A stretch of 43,258 bases of DNA from contig NZ_DS996359.1 of NCBI RefSeq assembly GCF_000156375.1, positions 565,156 to 608,413 of the forward strand. Reading direction: 5' to 3'. The position numbers and the translations under genes are program-made. Of the stretch, positions 1 through 8,649 are shown piece by piece (position 1 is the first letter of the stretch; every line of letters starts with the position of its first letter). The notes beneath the pieces were generated by a model that was not told the origin of the DNA, ran no database searches, and worked only from the letters and a program-made list of their open reading frames with translations. Origin of the DNA: Desulfovibrio piger ATCC 29098 (lineage in GTDB: Bacteria; Desulfobacterota; Desulfovibrionia; Desulfovibrionales; Desulfovibrionaceae).

Positions 1-39
1 CGCGGCTGGTAAAAGAGCCTTACAGGCGCATATGAAGAA

Positions 40-70
40 CCACCGGCTTTGCCGGTGGGTCACTTTTTTT
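40..70 (+). terminator. Intrinsic terminator of an upstream gene
   Basis: An 8-bp perfect stem (CCACCGGC / GCCGGTGG, 3-nt loop) is followed by a run of seven T after a short spacer. It ends transcription entering from the left edge, so the operon that follows needs its own promoter. Confidence 0.85.
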
Positions 71-126
71 ATGGTTTTTTGCTCACTGGGGGCAAAAGTG
101 CGAAACGGAGCATACGCTGACTTCAG

Positions 127-187
127 TTAAGTATGCGTGTAGTATACTTAAAAAAATATTTTATAACAATATGTTATGAAATATTTT
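127..187 (+). promoter_or_regulatory. AT-rich promoter/operator region with two adjacent palindromes
   Basis: Two inverted repeats lie side by side. The first (127-151) has perfect 8-bp arms TTAAGTAT / ATACTTAA around a 9-bp spacer. The second (153-187) is a 35-bp near-perfect palindrome centred on ATAACA-ATA-TGTTAT (163-177) with one mismatched pair. TATACT (143-148) and TATAAC (162-167) are possible -10 elements, but no good -35 could be paired with either. The GntR/FCD regulator encoded as the second gene is the obvious candidate ligand, by inference from position. Confidence 0.6.
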
Positions 188-268
188 ATTTTATGCTTGC
201 CTTTGTTTTTGTCGTGTGTTTGTATGGAATACAGCTGGTATACAAATAAACCTCCACCAGGGGGGCGT

Positions 269-1567
269 ATGTCCGTATCCATCCCACCACCAACGCTGCA
301 TTTTCCTGAAGTTCCTTTTCCTTTAATGGCACGCATCAGGCAGCGTTTCCCTGCCTCCAGCCTGAAGGATGTGCGCACTGCCACACGGCAGGAACTGGAG
401 CTTTTGTTCCTTCCCTCCGACTTTCATCGCAAGCGTGTTGCCGTAGGTGTGGGAAGCCGGGGAATAGCCCATCTTCCCGTCCTGGTGGATGAGGTCATCA
501 CCTATGTGAAAAGACGTAATGGCGTACCGTTCATCGTGCCTGCCATGGGGAGCCATGGTGGAGGAACTGCTGCGGGGCAGCGAGCGGTACTGGCTTCATG
601 TGGCATCACGGAAGAGAGCATAGGAGCGCCGATCATCGCAGGAGAAGAAAGCGTTCGTATCGGCACCAATGCCGCTGGCGTGCCGGTGTATTGCGATGCT
701 GCTGCCTGGCAGGCGGACTGGCTCATCCCCATCAACAGGGTCAAGCCCCACACCCAGTTTCACGCTCCGACAGAAAGCGGTCTTTTAAAGATGCTGGTCA
801 TAGGCTTCGGTAAGGCCAAGGGGGCCGCCACTATACATGGTCACGGCACCAGGGGGCTGGCGGAATATATTCCGCTCAGCGCGGAGGTTTTTCTGCAGTC
901 CGGAAAGGTACTTTTTGGTCTGGCCGTAGTGGAGAACCAGAGGCACGAGACCGCCCTCGTGCGCGCGCTGATGCCTGAAGATTTTTTCCCCGAGGAAAAG
1001 CGTTTGCTCTGCACGGCACGCCAGCTGATGCCTCGCCTTCCTGTGGAAAGCTTGGATCTGCTGATCCTGGATCGTATGGGCAAGGATATCAGCGGCCCGG
1101 GCATGGACAGCAGTGTCACTGGGAGGATCATGGCCAACGGCGAGCCGGATCCGCCTTTCCCCAGGATATCGCTCCTGGCGGTGCTGGGGCTGACGGAGGC
1201 TTCACACGGCAATGCCGTGGGCGTAGGGCTGGCCGACCTTATTTCTCATCGTCTCTGTCAGGCCATCGATGTACAGGCTACCTATCTAAACAGTATTTCA
1301 GGCGGTTTTCCCGTACAGGGAAAGATCCCCATGGTTATGCCTGACGACAGACAACTTCTGCAAGCTGCCGCCGTATTGCTTGGAGCGGAGTCCCTGGCGG
1401 ATCGTCGTATCATCCATGCCCGGGACACGCTGCATCTCGAGGAACTTGAAGTTTCCACTGCCGTATTGCAAGAACTGGAGGGACGCACGGATCTGGAAGT
1501 ATTGCGTCCTCTGGCCCCAATGGCCTTTGACTCCAATAACCTTTTGCTACCGGTGGAATATTTATGA
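269..1567 (+). CDS. LarA-like (DUF2088) nickel-pincer 2-hydroxyacid racemase/epimerase
   Basis: A 432-residue homologue of lactate racemase LarA, an enzyme that uses a nickel-pincer nucleotide to invert 2-hydroxy acids. His96 (in GSHGGG), His161 (in RVKPH), Lys174 (in GLLKM) and His190 (in ATIHGHG) align by order and spacing with LarA His108, His174, Lys184 and His200. Lys184 holds the cofactor and His200 binds nickel; the Lys-His distance of 16 is identical. I chose the ATG at 269 because it follows a G-rich ribosome site, and because the in-frame extension back to 176 runs through the AT-rich operator palindrome. The stop overlaps the next gene by 4 bp (ATGA), so translation is probably coupled. 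The substrate is unknown; the neighbours suggest a sulfonated 2-hydroxy acid. Cofactor genes larBCE are not in the window. Confidence 0.8.
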   Translation: MSVSIPPPTLHFPEVPFPLMARIRQRFPASSLKDVRTATRQELELLFLPSDFHRKRVAVGVGSRGIAHLPVLVDEVITYVKRRNGVPFIVPAMGSHGGGTAAGQRAVLASCGITEESIGAPIIAGEESVRIGTNAAGVPVYCDAAAWQADWLIPINRVKPHTQFHAPTESGLLKMLVIGFGKAKGAATIHGHGTRGLAEYIPLSAEVFLQSGKVLFGLAVVENQRHETALVRALMPEDFFPEEKRLLCTARQLMPRLPVESLDLLILDRMGKDISGPGMDSSVTGRIMANGEPDPPFPRISLLAVLGLTEASHGNAVGVGLADLISHRLCQAIDVQATYLNSISGGFPVQGKIPMVMPDDRQLLQAAAVLLGAESLADRRIIHARDTLHLEELEVSTAVLQELEGRTDLEVLRPLAPMAFDSNNLLLPVEYL

Positions 1568-2226
1568 GCAAGACGACGTCTGGCAAAGAAAAGTGGCATC
1601 CTCAAGATCTGTATCTTTTTTTACGCGAGGAGATCCTCTCTCAGAGACTGGAACCCGGCGCTTCCCTGTTTGAGCGCATGATTGCCGAACAGCACGGGCT
1701 GAGTCGAACGCCGGTGAGGGAAGCCCTTCTCCGACTGGAGGCCGAAGGCCTAGTCAAACGCTATCCCAAAATGGGGATGGTCGTTGCGGAGTTGAGTCTC
1801 AGGGATGTCATGGAATCCTTTCAGATTCGTCAATTCATCGAGCCGCCGGCAGCCGCCGAAGCCGCTAAGAAACTCCGCCCCGAGCCTTTGCGCGAGCTGC
1901 TGGAACAGTTTGAGGCCATGGGGGAACCGACGCTGACTGAAGGGCACGATGAAGAGCTGTTCGCGCGCCATAACCAGCTGGACACCAAGATGCATGATCT
2001 GATCCTGGCGGCCCTCGGCAACCGTCGTCTCATGGATTTGATGGATAACATGCGCAGCATTTGCCGGCGTGCACGCAATTTGGGGACTCCTATCCGTTTC
2101 GCGGAAAGCCGTGAAGAACATATCGCGATTTTAAAGGCCCTGCTTGCCGGCGATAGCGAATTGGCTCGGCAGACGATGAATACACATCTTGAGAATACGC
2201 GGCACAGGCTGATCTTGGCCGTATGA
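1564..2226 (+). CDS. GntR family transcriptional regulator, FCD (FadR) subfamily
   Basis: A 220-residue regulator. An N-terminal winged helix-turn-helix (about residues 10-75, with LSRTPVREALLRLEAEGLV as the recognition part) is followed by an all-helical FCD ligand-binding domain. Candidate metal-binding residues of the FCD pocket are visible in LDTKMHDLIL, REEHIAIL and MNTHLENT. Members with these residues usually bind small carboxylates or hydroxy acids. Its start overlaps the stop of the racemase gene by 4 bp and the P-loop gene follows directly, so it probably regulates its own operon. Likely operators are the palindromes at 127-187. Effector and sign of regulation cannot be read from sequence. 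Confidence 0.9.
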   Translation: MSKTTSGKEKWHPQDLYLFLREEILSQRLEPGASLFERMIAEQHGLSRTPVREALLRLEAEGLVKRYPKMGMVVAELSLRDVMESFQIRQFIEPPAAAEAAKKLRPEPLRELLEQFEAMGEPTLTEGHDEELFARHNQLDTKMHDLILAALGNRRLMDLMDNMRSICRRARNLGTPIRFAESREEHIAILKALLAGDSELARQTMNTHLENTRHRLILAV

Positions 2227-2261
2227 TATGGCCCCCGCAGGGGGAACAGGAGGCGTTCGGC

Positions 2262-3233
2262 ATGAAATCCAGAATCATGAAAGTTCTTGATGTTGTCGTG
2301 GCTCTATACTCAAACACGGATCTCATCAGGAAAGGAAACTATTTTTCCTTCACGGATGTGGAGTCACTTCATTCCGACTTTCAGACCATCGAGGACATTG
2401 TCGCTGATGTCCCCGTGGATGGGACCCTCATCATCCTTGACATGCCTTGTGCACCAGAAGTGCACGCTGCCGGGGATACCGTAGTGGTGCGGGGACCATT
2501 TGGCCAGCTTGAAGAAGCCATGCCGGACAAACGCTATACATTGTTGGGCAATCAGGGATTACTGTATCGCTTCCTTCTATACCAGCTGGAGAAGAAATAT
2601 GGCATTTACAGCTTCCACGCCAACGCGCTTTACCACCGGGAGCGGAATGAACTCTTCGTCGTTTTTGGCGGCGCTGCTTCAGGCAAAAGCCCTGCCCTGA
2701 TGGCAGGGTTATGCAACGGGCTCGAGGTGGTCGGTACTGAGCTCGTGCATTTTCGTTTGAGCGAACAAGGGTACACCTTTTATCCGAGCTCCTGCATGGA
2801 CAATATCCGTCCAAGCTGCGTGTGGGAGGACTTCCCCGAACTGCTGGACAGACTGGATGTGCCGGATCCCCGCGGCTTTTCTTCACCGAGTTCCAAGTAC
2901 TTGCTGAACATGCAGGCCTTCAAGACCAAAGGCCCGATAGAAAATCCCCGTTTGCGGCTCATCATCCCCAAGGTAGAGGCCGGACGTTCGCCTGTCATTT
3001 CGGGCAGGATCCTTGATGAAGGCGCCAAGACAAAAGCGCTTTTCGATAATCTTTCTGAAAAGATAGGCGCATCATTCACTATGTATAACTGCATGGCCTG
3101 CAACGGGTTCGACTGTTTGGAACTCAGCCGGAGACGATTGACGGCCGCCGGGGCCCTTCTGGAAGCCGCAGGCTCCCCCGCTGTGGAGACCTACCTTGCG
3201 TCGCCGCGTTATTTTCTGGAGGTATTGCAATGA
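2262..3233 (+). CDS. HPr-kinase/PEPCK-like P-loop protein, candidate small-molecule kinase
   Basis: A 323-residue protein with a clear Walker A motif, GGAASGKS (residues 136-143), following a SFHANAL segment. That arrangement recalls the HPr kinase / PEP-carboxykinase-like fold, where HprK and the serine kinase SerK belong. The first ~125 residues are not recognisable. The C-terminal half has a cysteine cluster (YNCMACNGFDC). An upstream in-frame ATG exists at 2223, but ATG 2262 has AGGAGG nine bases before it and is preferred. Its stop overlaps the ComA-like gene (ATGA). Because a ComA-like enzyme acts on a phosphorylated hydroxy acid, a kinase for sulfolactate is the natural inference. A regulatory protein kinase remains possible. 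Confidence 0.6.
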   Translation: MKSRIMKVLDVVVALYSNTDLIRKGNYFSFTDVESLHSDFQTIEDIVADVPVDGTLIILDMPCAPEVHAAGDTVVVRGPFGQLEEAMPDKRYTLLGNQGLLYRFLLYQLEKKYGIYSFHANALYHRERNELFVVFGGAASGKSPALMAGLCNGLEVVGTELVHFRLSEQGYTFYPSSCMDNIRPSCVWEDFPELLDRLDVPDPRGFSSPSSKYLLNMQAFKTKGPIENPRLRLIIPKVEAGRSPVISGRILDEGAKTKALFDNLSEKIGASFTMYNCMACNGFDCLELSRRRLTAAGALLEAAGSPAVETYLASPRYFLEVLQ

Positions 3234-4048
3234 GCAGCTGCCTTATGCCCATTTGGGGAGATGTGTTGACCGGACTCGGTATCCATCGTGAAAGCAAGCC
3301 TCGCCGGAGCGGTTTGACGTGTGTGCTCGACAAGCATCTCGGCATTGAAGGGACCAAGGAGTTGATCAGCGTGGCCGGTCCGTACGTAGACGTCGTCAAG
3401 CTGACTTCCCTGACATCTGCATTTTATGACCCAGATGTGCTGCGGGGCAAGATCCGTTTGCTGCGTGATGCGAATATCGATGTCTGCGCGGGCGGTACAT
3501 GTACCGAAGTGATGTTGTGGCAAAAGGTGTATCCGGCATTTCTGGCCAAGGCCAAGCAATGGGGTTTTACGGGGGTCGAGATCTCCGACGGGACCATCGA
3601 AATGCCCGATGCTATGCGTCGCGAGGCCATCGACCGAGCCCTTGAGAGCGGATTCCGTGTTTTCAGCGAAGTGGGCCGTAAGGAATGGTCGCCGCAGACA
3701 GGGCTTGAGGATTTGGTATCCGATCTCAAGCGCGATCTTGCCTGCGGCGTGGATAAGGTCATCGTGGAAGCCATGGAAATAGGTCAGAGCGTGGGGATCA
3801 TGGATGCCGAGGGCAACCCCAGCGAAGAAGGCCTCAGAGCACTTACCGAGGCGGCTGGTGGGCCGGAAAGGATCATTTTTGAAGCTCCGCTCCGCCATCA
3901 GCAGGAGATCTTCATTGACCGGCTCGGTACCAATGTCAATTTGGGCAACATCCCCCCCATGGAAGTCCTTGTCGTCGAGGCCACGCGCTGGAAGACGACA
4001 GGCATTCCCTTTATGACGGCCTATAGCGCCAATCCGACGGGGGCCTGA
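3230..4048 (+). CDS. Phosphosulfolactate synthase (ComA) family protein
   Basis: A 272-residue TIM-barrel protein of the ComA family (PF02679). In methanogens ComA joins PEP and sulfite to (R)-phosphosulfolactate, the first step of coenzyme M synthesis. Family hallmarks are visible in order: GLTCVLDK, VDVVKLTSLTSAFY, AGGTCTEV, GVEISDGTIEMP, FSEVGRK, KVIVEAMEIGQSVGIMD, then IIFEAPLRHQQ and RLGTNVNLGNI near the C terminus. Length is typical. No ComB phosphatase or ComC dehydrogenase is nearby. Instead the gene sits between a P-loop protein and an ABC importer, which fits running in reverse as a phosphosulfolactate lyase releasing PEP and sulfite. Family assignment is strong; direction and exact substrate are inference. 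Confidence 0.85.
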   Translation: MSSCLMPIWGDVLTGLGIHRESKPRRSGLTCVLDKHLGIEGTKELISVAGPYVDVVKLTSLTSAFYDPDVLRGKIRLLRDANIDVCAGGTCTEVMLWQKVYPAFLAKAKQWGFTGVEISDGTIEMPDAMRREAIDRALESGFRVFSEVGRKEWSPQTGLEDLVSDLKRDLACGVDKVIVEAMEIGQSVGIMDAEGNPSEEGLRALTEAAGGPERIIFEAPLRHQQEIFIDRLGTNVNLGNIPPMEVLVVEATRWKTTGIPFMTAYSANPTGA

Positions 4049-4049
4049 T

Positions 4050-4931
4050 ATGGATTGGACGATTAATATCCAGTTGCTTTTTACGGGCCTGGCCATGGGG
4101 TCCATCTATGCTCTCATAGCGTTGGGCATCGTCCTAATCTATCGGGCGGCGGACATCGTCAATTTTGCCCAGGGGGAACTGGTCATGCTCCCGGCTTTTG
4201 TAGCGGTGTACATGCTCAATTCCTGGGAGCTCCCTGCCTATGTCGTTTATCCGCTCGTGATTCTCTTTATGGGGGGCGTAGGCTATGTTTTTGAAAAGGT
4301 AGCCTATTATCCGCTTAGAAACAGGAGTTTCCTTCCTGTCATCATTAGCACCATCGGTGTTTCCATCTTTCTGAAGAACAGTGCCCAGTATGCCTTCGGG
4401 GCCTTGCCTCTTGTCATGCCCCGCCCGACCGATGTCGATTTGTTCGTGATTGGGGATATCGTGATTGATCCTCAGTACATCATTATCATCGTCACCACAG
4501 CCATCCTCCTTGTGGCGCAGCACTTTTTCTTTGAGCGCACCATGCTTGGGAAAATGATGCAGGCCACAGCCCAGGACAAGGAAGCTGCACAGCTGATGGG
4601 CATCCCGATTGCACGGATGATAGCCATCACCTTTATCTTCAGCACCATGCTGGCATGTGTGGCTGGTCTGCTGGTGGGGCCGCTTTTCTACGTCTCCAAG
4701 GAGATGGGGGGCATGGCCGGTCTGAAGGGGTTTTGCGGCGCAATCATCGGAGGGTTTGGTTCCGTGTCCGGTGCCATCCTTGGTTCATTGTTCCTGGGGG
4801 TCATGGAAGTCTATCTGGCATTCTATGTGTCCACAGCCTACAAAGACGCCTTTGCCTTTATCATCATGATCATGGTGCTGCTGTTCTGGCCACAAGGCCT
4901 GTTTGGAGAACGCATTGCCCAGAAGGCCTAG
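4050..4931 (+). CDS. livH: LIV-type ABC transporter permease (LivH family)
   Basis: A 293-residue inner-membrane permease with about eight hydrophobic segments. It contains the family signature around IYRAADIVNFAQGELVMLPAF and the conserved cytoplasmic loop that contacts the ATPases (MMQATAQDKEAAQLMGI). The C-terminal GGFGSVSGAILGSLFLG is typical of the group. It starts one base after the ComA-like stop. It should pair with the LivM half of the next protein to form the channel. LivH-type importers take up branched-chain amino acids, amides, urea or small carboxylates, so homology alone does not give the substrate. Confidence 0.93.
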   Translation: MDWTINIQLLFTGLAMGSIYALIALGIVLIYRAADIVNFAQGELVMLPAFVAVYMLNSWELPAYVVYPLVILFMGGVGYVFEKVAYYPLRNRSFLPVIISTIGVSIFLKNSAQYAFGALPLVMPRPTDVDLFVIGDIVIDPQYIIIIVTTAILLVAQHFFFERTMLGKMMQATAQDKEAAQLMGIPIARMIAITFIFSTMLACVAGLLVGPLFYVSKEMGGMAGLKGFCGAIIGGFGSVSGAILGSLFLGVMEVYLAFYVSTAYKDAFAFIIMIMVLLFWPQGLFGERIAQKA

Positions 4932-4941
4932 GAGGGCGCAT

Positions 4942-6759
4942 ATGAACAGAAGCTTGCATCAGTACTTCTATGTCCTAGGGGCGATATGCGTCATTTTCCT
5001 TATCCCGCACATCGTTTCCGAAAATTATTGGCTGAATTTACTGAATCACTGCTGTGTGATGAGCATCGCCTGCTTGGGATTGAACATTCTCCTGGGCTAC
5101 ACGGGCCAGATCAATCTGGGACAGATGGCCTTCGTGGGGATCGGTGCCTATACCTCGGCCCTGCTTACGGTGACTTTCGGCATCCCCGTATGGCTTGGGA
5201 TGCTCTGCGGTGCGGCCATGGGGGGGATCTGCGGCGTCCTGCTGGGCGTTCCCAGTCTGAAGCTTTCCGGTCATTATCTTGCAGTGACGACCATCGGCTT
5301 CGGTTTCATTGTCCAGCTCATTCTCATCAACTGGATAGAAGTGACTCACGGATCGGACGGTATTCCACAGATTCCTGTCCTCGACCTTTGCGGTATCTCC
5401 TTTGATGACGAAGAAAAGTATTTTTACTTTTCCGGCAGTATGGTCGTTCTACTCACATGGGCCATTACCAGGCTCAAGGATTCACGTATAGGACGGGCGA
5501 TGCTTGCCGTACGCCAAAATGAGATGGCAGCAAGCACGAACGGCATCAACGTGACATCCTGCAAGATCGTCTCCTTTACCTTGTCATCGGCATGCGCGGG
5601 CCTGGCGGGTGCCATGTTCGCTCACGGCGGTGCGCATTATATCAGTCCGGATACGTTTTCCTTTGAGCAGTCCGTCCTTTTGCTGGCCATGACGGTCCTG
5701 GGTGGGGACGGCTCTGCTTTGGGGGCAGTGTTTGGCGCTACCCTGCTGACGTTGCTGCCTGAATCCCTGCGTTTTCTGCAGGAATCCTACATGATGTTTT
5801 TTGCCGCGGCCATTGTGCTGATCATGATTTATATGCCCGGTGGCATTGCCAATTTGCTGGTACAGCTTCCTCAGGTACGAGCTTGGCGCAAGCGACGCCA
5901 GCAAGACATGAGCCGAGAACTGGAGAAAGAAGAGGGCAAGCCGGTATGTCTGGAAAAGCCGTTGCAAAGGGCGTGCCCTGACAATCAGGTGCTGCAGATC
6001 CGGGATCTTGCCATGTACTTTGGCGGCATCAAGGCTGTCGATGGGCTGAGCATGAGTGTCGGGCGGGGGACCATCCATGCCCTGATTGGTCCTAACGGCT
6101 CAGGAAAGACGACAGTCATCAACATCCTCAGCGGACTGTACAGGCCTACCCGGGGAAGCATCTCCCTCTGCGGGCAGGAGGTCTCCGGTCGCCTGCCGCA
6201 TGAGATCACCCGTCTTGGTATCGCCAGGACGTATCAGAACATCCGCCTTTTCGCCGAGATGACAGTGCTGGAGAACGTCATGGTTGGGCGGCATTGTCTG
6301 AGTCATGCCAATGTGTTCAGCAGTATTGTCCATACGGCTTCCCAGCGGAGAGAAGAGGCCGCCTTGCGGCGGCAGGCCATGGAGATGCTGCATTTCGCCG
6401 GTCTGACAGGCCTGGAAAATGAAGAGGCGGGCAGCCTTCCTTACGGTCGGCAGCGGATGCTTGAGATCGCCCGGGCCTTGATGGCGCAGCCGGAGGTCCT
6501 GCTGCTGGACGAACCGGCAGCAGGCCTCAATCCTTCAGAGACGGCGGACCTGCGTGAACTGTTGCAGCGCATCCAGGGAATGGGGATCACTATCTTACTG
6601 GTGGAGCATGATATGGAACTGGTGATGAACGTTTCCGATGTGATCACGGTGATTAATTTCGGCCGTAAGATCGCTGAAGGCAACGAGTACCAGGTGCGTA
6701 CCCATCCTGAGGTCATCTCCGCCTATCTCGGCCAGGAGGAGTGCAATGCTGCGCATTGA
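4942..6759 (+). CDS. Fused LIV-type permease-ATPase (LivM-LivG)
   Basis: A 605-residue fusion. Residues 1 to about 330 are a LivM-type permease (GYTGQINLGQMAFVGIGAY, then the ATPase-contact loop RAMLAVRQNEMAASTNGI). A charged linker follows. From about residue 350 comes a LivG-type ATPase with Walker A GPNGSGKT (from residue 383), the LivG-style signature LPYGRQRMLEIARAL, Walker B VLLLDEPAAGLNP and the switch histidine in LLVEHDMEL. An in-frame ATG at 4903 exists, but ATG 4942 has AGGAGG upstream and avoids overlapping livH. The LivM-LivG fusion is a known arrangement. The gene overlaps livF by 14 bp. Confidence 0.93.
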   Translation: MNRSLHQYFYVLGAICVIFLIPHIVSENYWLNLLNHCCVMSIACLGLNILLGYTGQINLGQMAFVGIGAYTSALLTVTFGIPVWLGMLCGAAMGGICGVLLGVPSLKLSGHYLAVTTIGFGFIVQLILINWIEVTHGSDGIPQIPVLDLCGISFDDEEKYFYFSGSMVVLLTWAITRLKDSRIGRAMLAVRQNEMAASTNGINVTSCKIVSFTLSSACAGLAGAMFAHGGAHYISPDTFSFEQSVLLLAMTVLGGDGSALGAVFGATLLTLLPESLRFLQESYMMFFAAAIVLIMIYMPGGIANLLVQLPQVRAWRKRRQQDMSRELEKEEGKPVCLEKPLQRACPDNQVLQIRDLAMYFGGIKAVDGLSMSVGRGTIHALIGPNGSGKTTVINILSGLYRPTRGSISLCGQEVSGRLPHEITRLGIARTYQNIRLFAEMTVLENVMVGRHCLSHANVFSSIVHTASQRREEAALRRQAMEMLHFAGLTGLENEEAGSLPYGRQRMLEIARALMAQPEVLLLDEPAAGLNPSETADLRELLQRIQGMGITILLVEHDMELVMNVSDVITVINFGRKIAEGNEYQVRTHPEVISAYLGQEECNAAH

Positions 6760-7462
6760 TTCACTTACTGCCACGTATGGTGCCGTCATGGCGCTTTCGG
6801 ATGTCACGATACGTATAAATCAGGGGGAGATAGTTTCTCTGCTGGGAGCCAACGGCGCAGGAAAGACGACGCTTATCCGCGCCATAACGGGTCTGATCTC
6901 TCCCAAGTCAGGTTCTATTACCTTTCTGGATGAGGACATCACCGGCAGGCGCCCAGAGAAGATTGCTGCATTGGGAATCGCCTGCGTCCCCGAGGGACGG
7001 CATATATTTCCCGGCCTTAGCGTCGAAGACAATCTGCTTTTGGGCTCCATTTCCCGCGGAAAGGTACCTGCGGACGAAGTGTCAGCCGATATGGAGGAGA
7101 TCTACCGGATCTTTCCTATTCTGGCGGAATTCAGAAAACGTCCTGGCTGGCAACTCTCCGGTGGACAGCAGCAGATGCTGGCCATAGGACGTGGTCTGAT
7201 GGCACATCCCAAGCTCCTCCTTTTGGACGAGCCTAGCCTGGGGCTTTCTCCCGTCCTGGTGCAGGAGGTCTTCCAGGTCATCAAGAATATCAATGTGGAA
7301 CGCGGTGTTACTATCCTGCTGGTGGAGCAGAACGCTAGGATGGCCTTGTCGATCGCCGCGCGTGCGTATGTGCTAACCACAGGATCCATCGTTATGGAGG
7401 ATACCTCCTCAAATCTTATGGAGAATCCTGAAATGAAAAAACATTATCTTGGAGGTGCGTAG
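6746..7462 (+). CDS. livF: LIV-type ABC transporter ATP-binding protein (LivF)
   Basis: A 238-residue ATPase with Walker A GANGAGKT, a canonical signature LSGGQQQMLAIGRGL, Walker B LLLLDEPSLGLSP and the typical LivF ending (LVEQNARMALSIAARAYVL, then HYLGGA). It should dimerise with the LivG half of the preceding fusion to power uptake. The start lies inside the end of livMG with an AGGAGG site just before it, indicating translational coupling. Confidence 0.95.
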   Translation: MLRIDSLTATYGAVMALSDVTIRINQGEIVSLLGANGAGKTTLIRAITGLISPKSGSITFLDEDITGRRPEKIAALGIACVPEGRHIFPGLSVEDNLLLGSISRGKVPADEVSADMEEIYRIFPILAEFRKRPGWQLSGGQQQMLAIGRGLMAHPKLLLLDEPSLGLSPVLVQEVFQVIKNINVERGVTILLVEQNARMALSIAARAYVLTTGSIVMEDTSSNLMENPEMKKHYLGGA

Positions 7463-7530
7463 AAGAAGTGTAGGCGTGTCATGGAAGTAAAGGCATCATG
7501 AAGATGTATTTGTAACAAAAGGAGCTTCCT

Positions 7531-8649
7531 ATGCTGAAAAAGATACTGCATGTATTGGTGGGTGTCCTGGGCATCTCCGTTTGTTTTTCTGGCAGTACGT
7601 TGGCTGCCGAGCCCGTGCTCATCGGCATGAATACTCCTGTCACCGGAGCAGCTGCCGGGGAGGCTGTCTATTTTATGAAAGCCGCCAAGCTGGCTGAAAA
7701 GCATGCCAATGCTGCCGGCTACAACATCAAGCTGCTGATCCAGGACAATCAGTCTACGAATCCCGGTGCGCTGGCTGCGCTTAACAAAAGCATAGAGCAG
7801 GATCATATTTTTGCCCTGCTTGGCCCCATCAAGAGTACACAGGTCCTTGCCATTTCTGACAGGGTGAAGCAGACCGAGCTGCCTACCCTGATTGGTGGGA
7901 CCAATGTCAATCTGACGCAGCAGGGTAACCCCTGGCTCTTCCGTTGCCGCCCCGATGATTCCATCGTGGTCAAGGTCATGCTGAAATACATCAAGGAAGA
8001 CATGGGCCTGACGAAGATTGCTGTGCTGCATGATGCCGATGCTTTCGGCACGGGAGGCGCCGACCTTATCGACGACCTGGCCCCCAAGGCCGGCCTGACA
8101 GTGGTCAAGCGTGAAAAGTACACGACGAAGGACAAGGACTACACCGCACAACTGCTGGCTTTCCGGGTGGCCGGGGCAGAAGTAATGATCCATTATGGTA
8201 CGAATGCCGAGGATGTGGCCGTCTGCCAGCGGCAATATCGCCAGCTGGGCCTGCCCTATGCGTACATTGGCTCTCCCTCCAGTGCCGTCAAGGATACCAT
8301 CCATCTGGCCGGCAAGGCCGCCGAAGGCATTCTGGCCATTGCAGACGCCACACCTGGGGGCAGTCCTGAATATACGGCTTATAGTGAAGCCTACAAAAAG
8401 GAATACGGTGAAGAGATGGATGCCTGGGCGGCGTGGAATTATGACGCGCTGATGATCCTTGCCAAGGCTATCCATGAGGTAGGGCCTGACAGGAACAAGG
8501 TCCGCGAGGCGATCCTGAATTTGCGGGATTACCGCGGTGTCTTGGGGATCTATAGCTTCTCTCCCAATGGGGATGGCCGCCATTCTGCCTGCGTGGTCGA
8601 GGTCAACAAGGGGCAGCCTGTGCTTAAGAAGGTCGTCACTGTCGACTAG
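7531..8649 (+). CDS. livK: Periplasmic substrate-binding protein of the LIV-type importer (LivK family)
   Basis: A 372-residue type I periplasmic binding protein. The first ~25 residues form a Sec signal peptide (basic MLKK, hydrophobic core, cleavage probably after STLA before AEP). The mature part begins PVLIGMNTPVTGAAAGEAVYF, as in receptor-family ligand-binding proteins, and keeps the ALLGPIKSTQVLAISD and VLHDADAFGTGGADL segments that line the ligand cleft. An AAGGAG site precedes the start. It is the last gene of the operon, 68 bp after livF, and is followed by a strong terminator. Ligand specificity cannot be read off; the operon suggests a C3 sulfonate or similar hydroxy acid. Confidence 0.93.
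   Translation: MLKKILHVLVGVLGISVCFSGSTLAAEPVLIGMNTPVTGAAAGEAVYFMKAAKLAEKHANAAGYNIKLLIQDNQSTNPGALAALNKSIEQDHIFALLGPIKSTQVLAISDRVKQTELPTLIGGTNVNLTQQGNPWLFRCRPDDSIVVKVMLKYIKEDMGLTKIAVLHDADAFGTGGADLIDDLAPKAGLTVVKREKYTTKDKDYTAQLLAFRVAGAEVMIHYGTNAEDVAVCQRQYRQLGLPYAYIGSPSSAVKDTIHLAGKAAEGILAIADATPGGSPEYTAYSEAYKKEYGEEMDAWAAWNYDALMILAKAIHEVGPDRNKVREAILNLRDYRGVLGIYSFSPNGDGRHSACVVEVNKGQPVLKKVVTVD

Noticed and set aside
176..268. N-terminal extension of the LarA-like protein that resembles a signal peptide
   Set aside because: The hydrophobic stretch is produced by the AT-rich operator palindrome, its ATG lies inside that palindrome without a ribosome site, and LarA-type enzymes of this kind act in the cytoplasm.
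3230..4048. ComA homologue as part of coenzyme M synthesis
   Set aside because: No comB, comC or comDE genes are present; the neighbours are an importer, a racemase and a possible kinase, which fit catabolism better.
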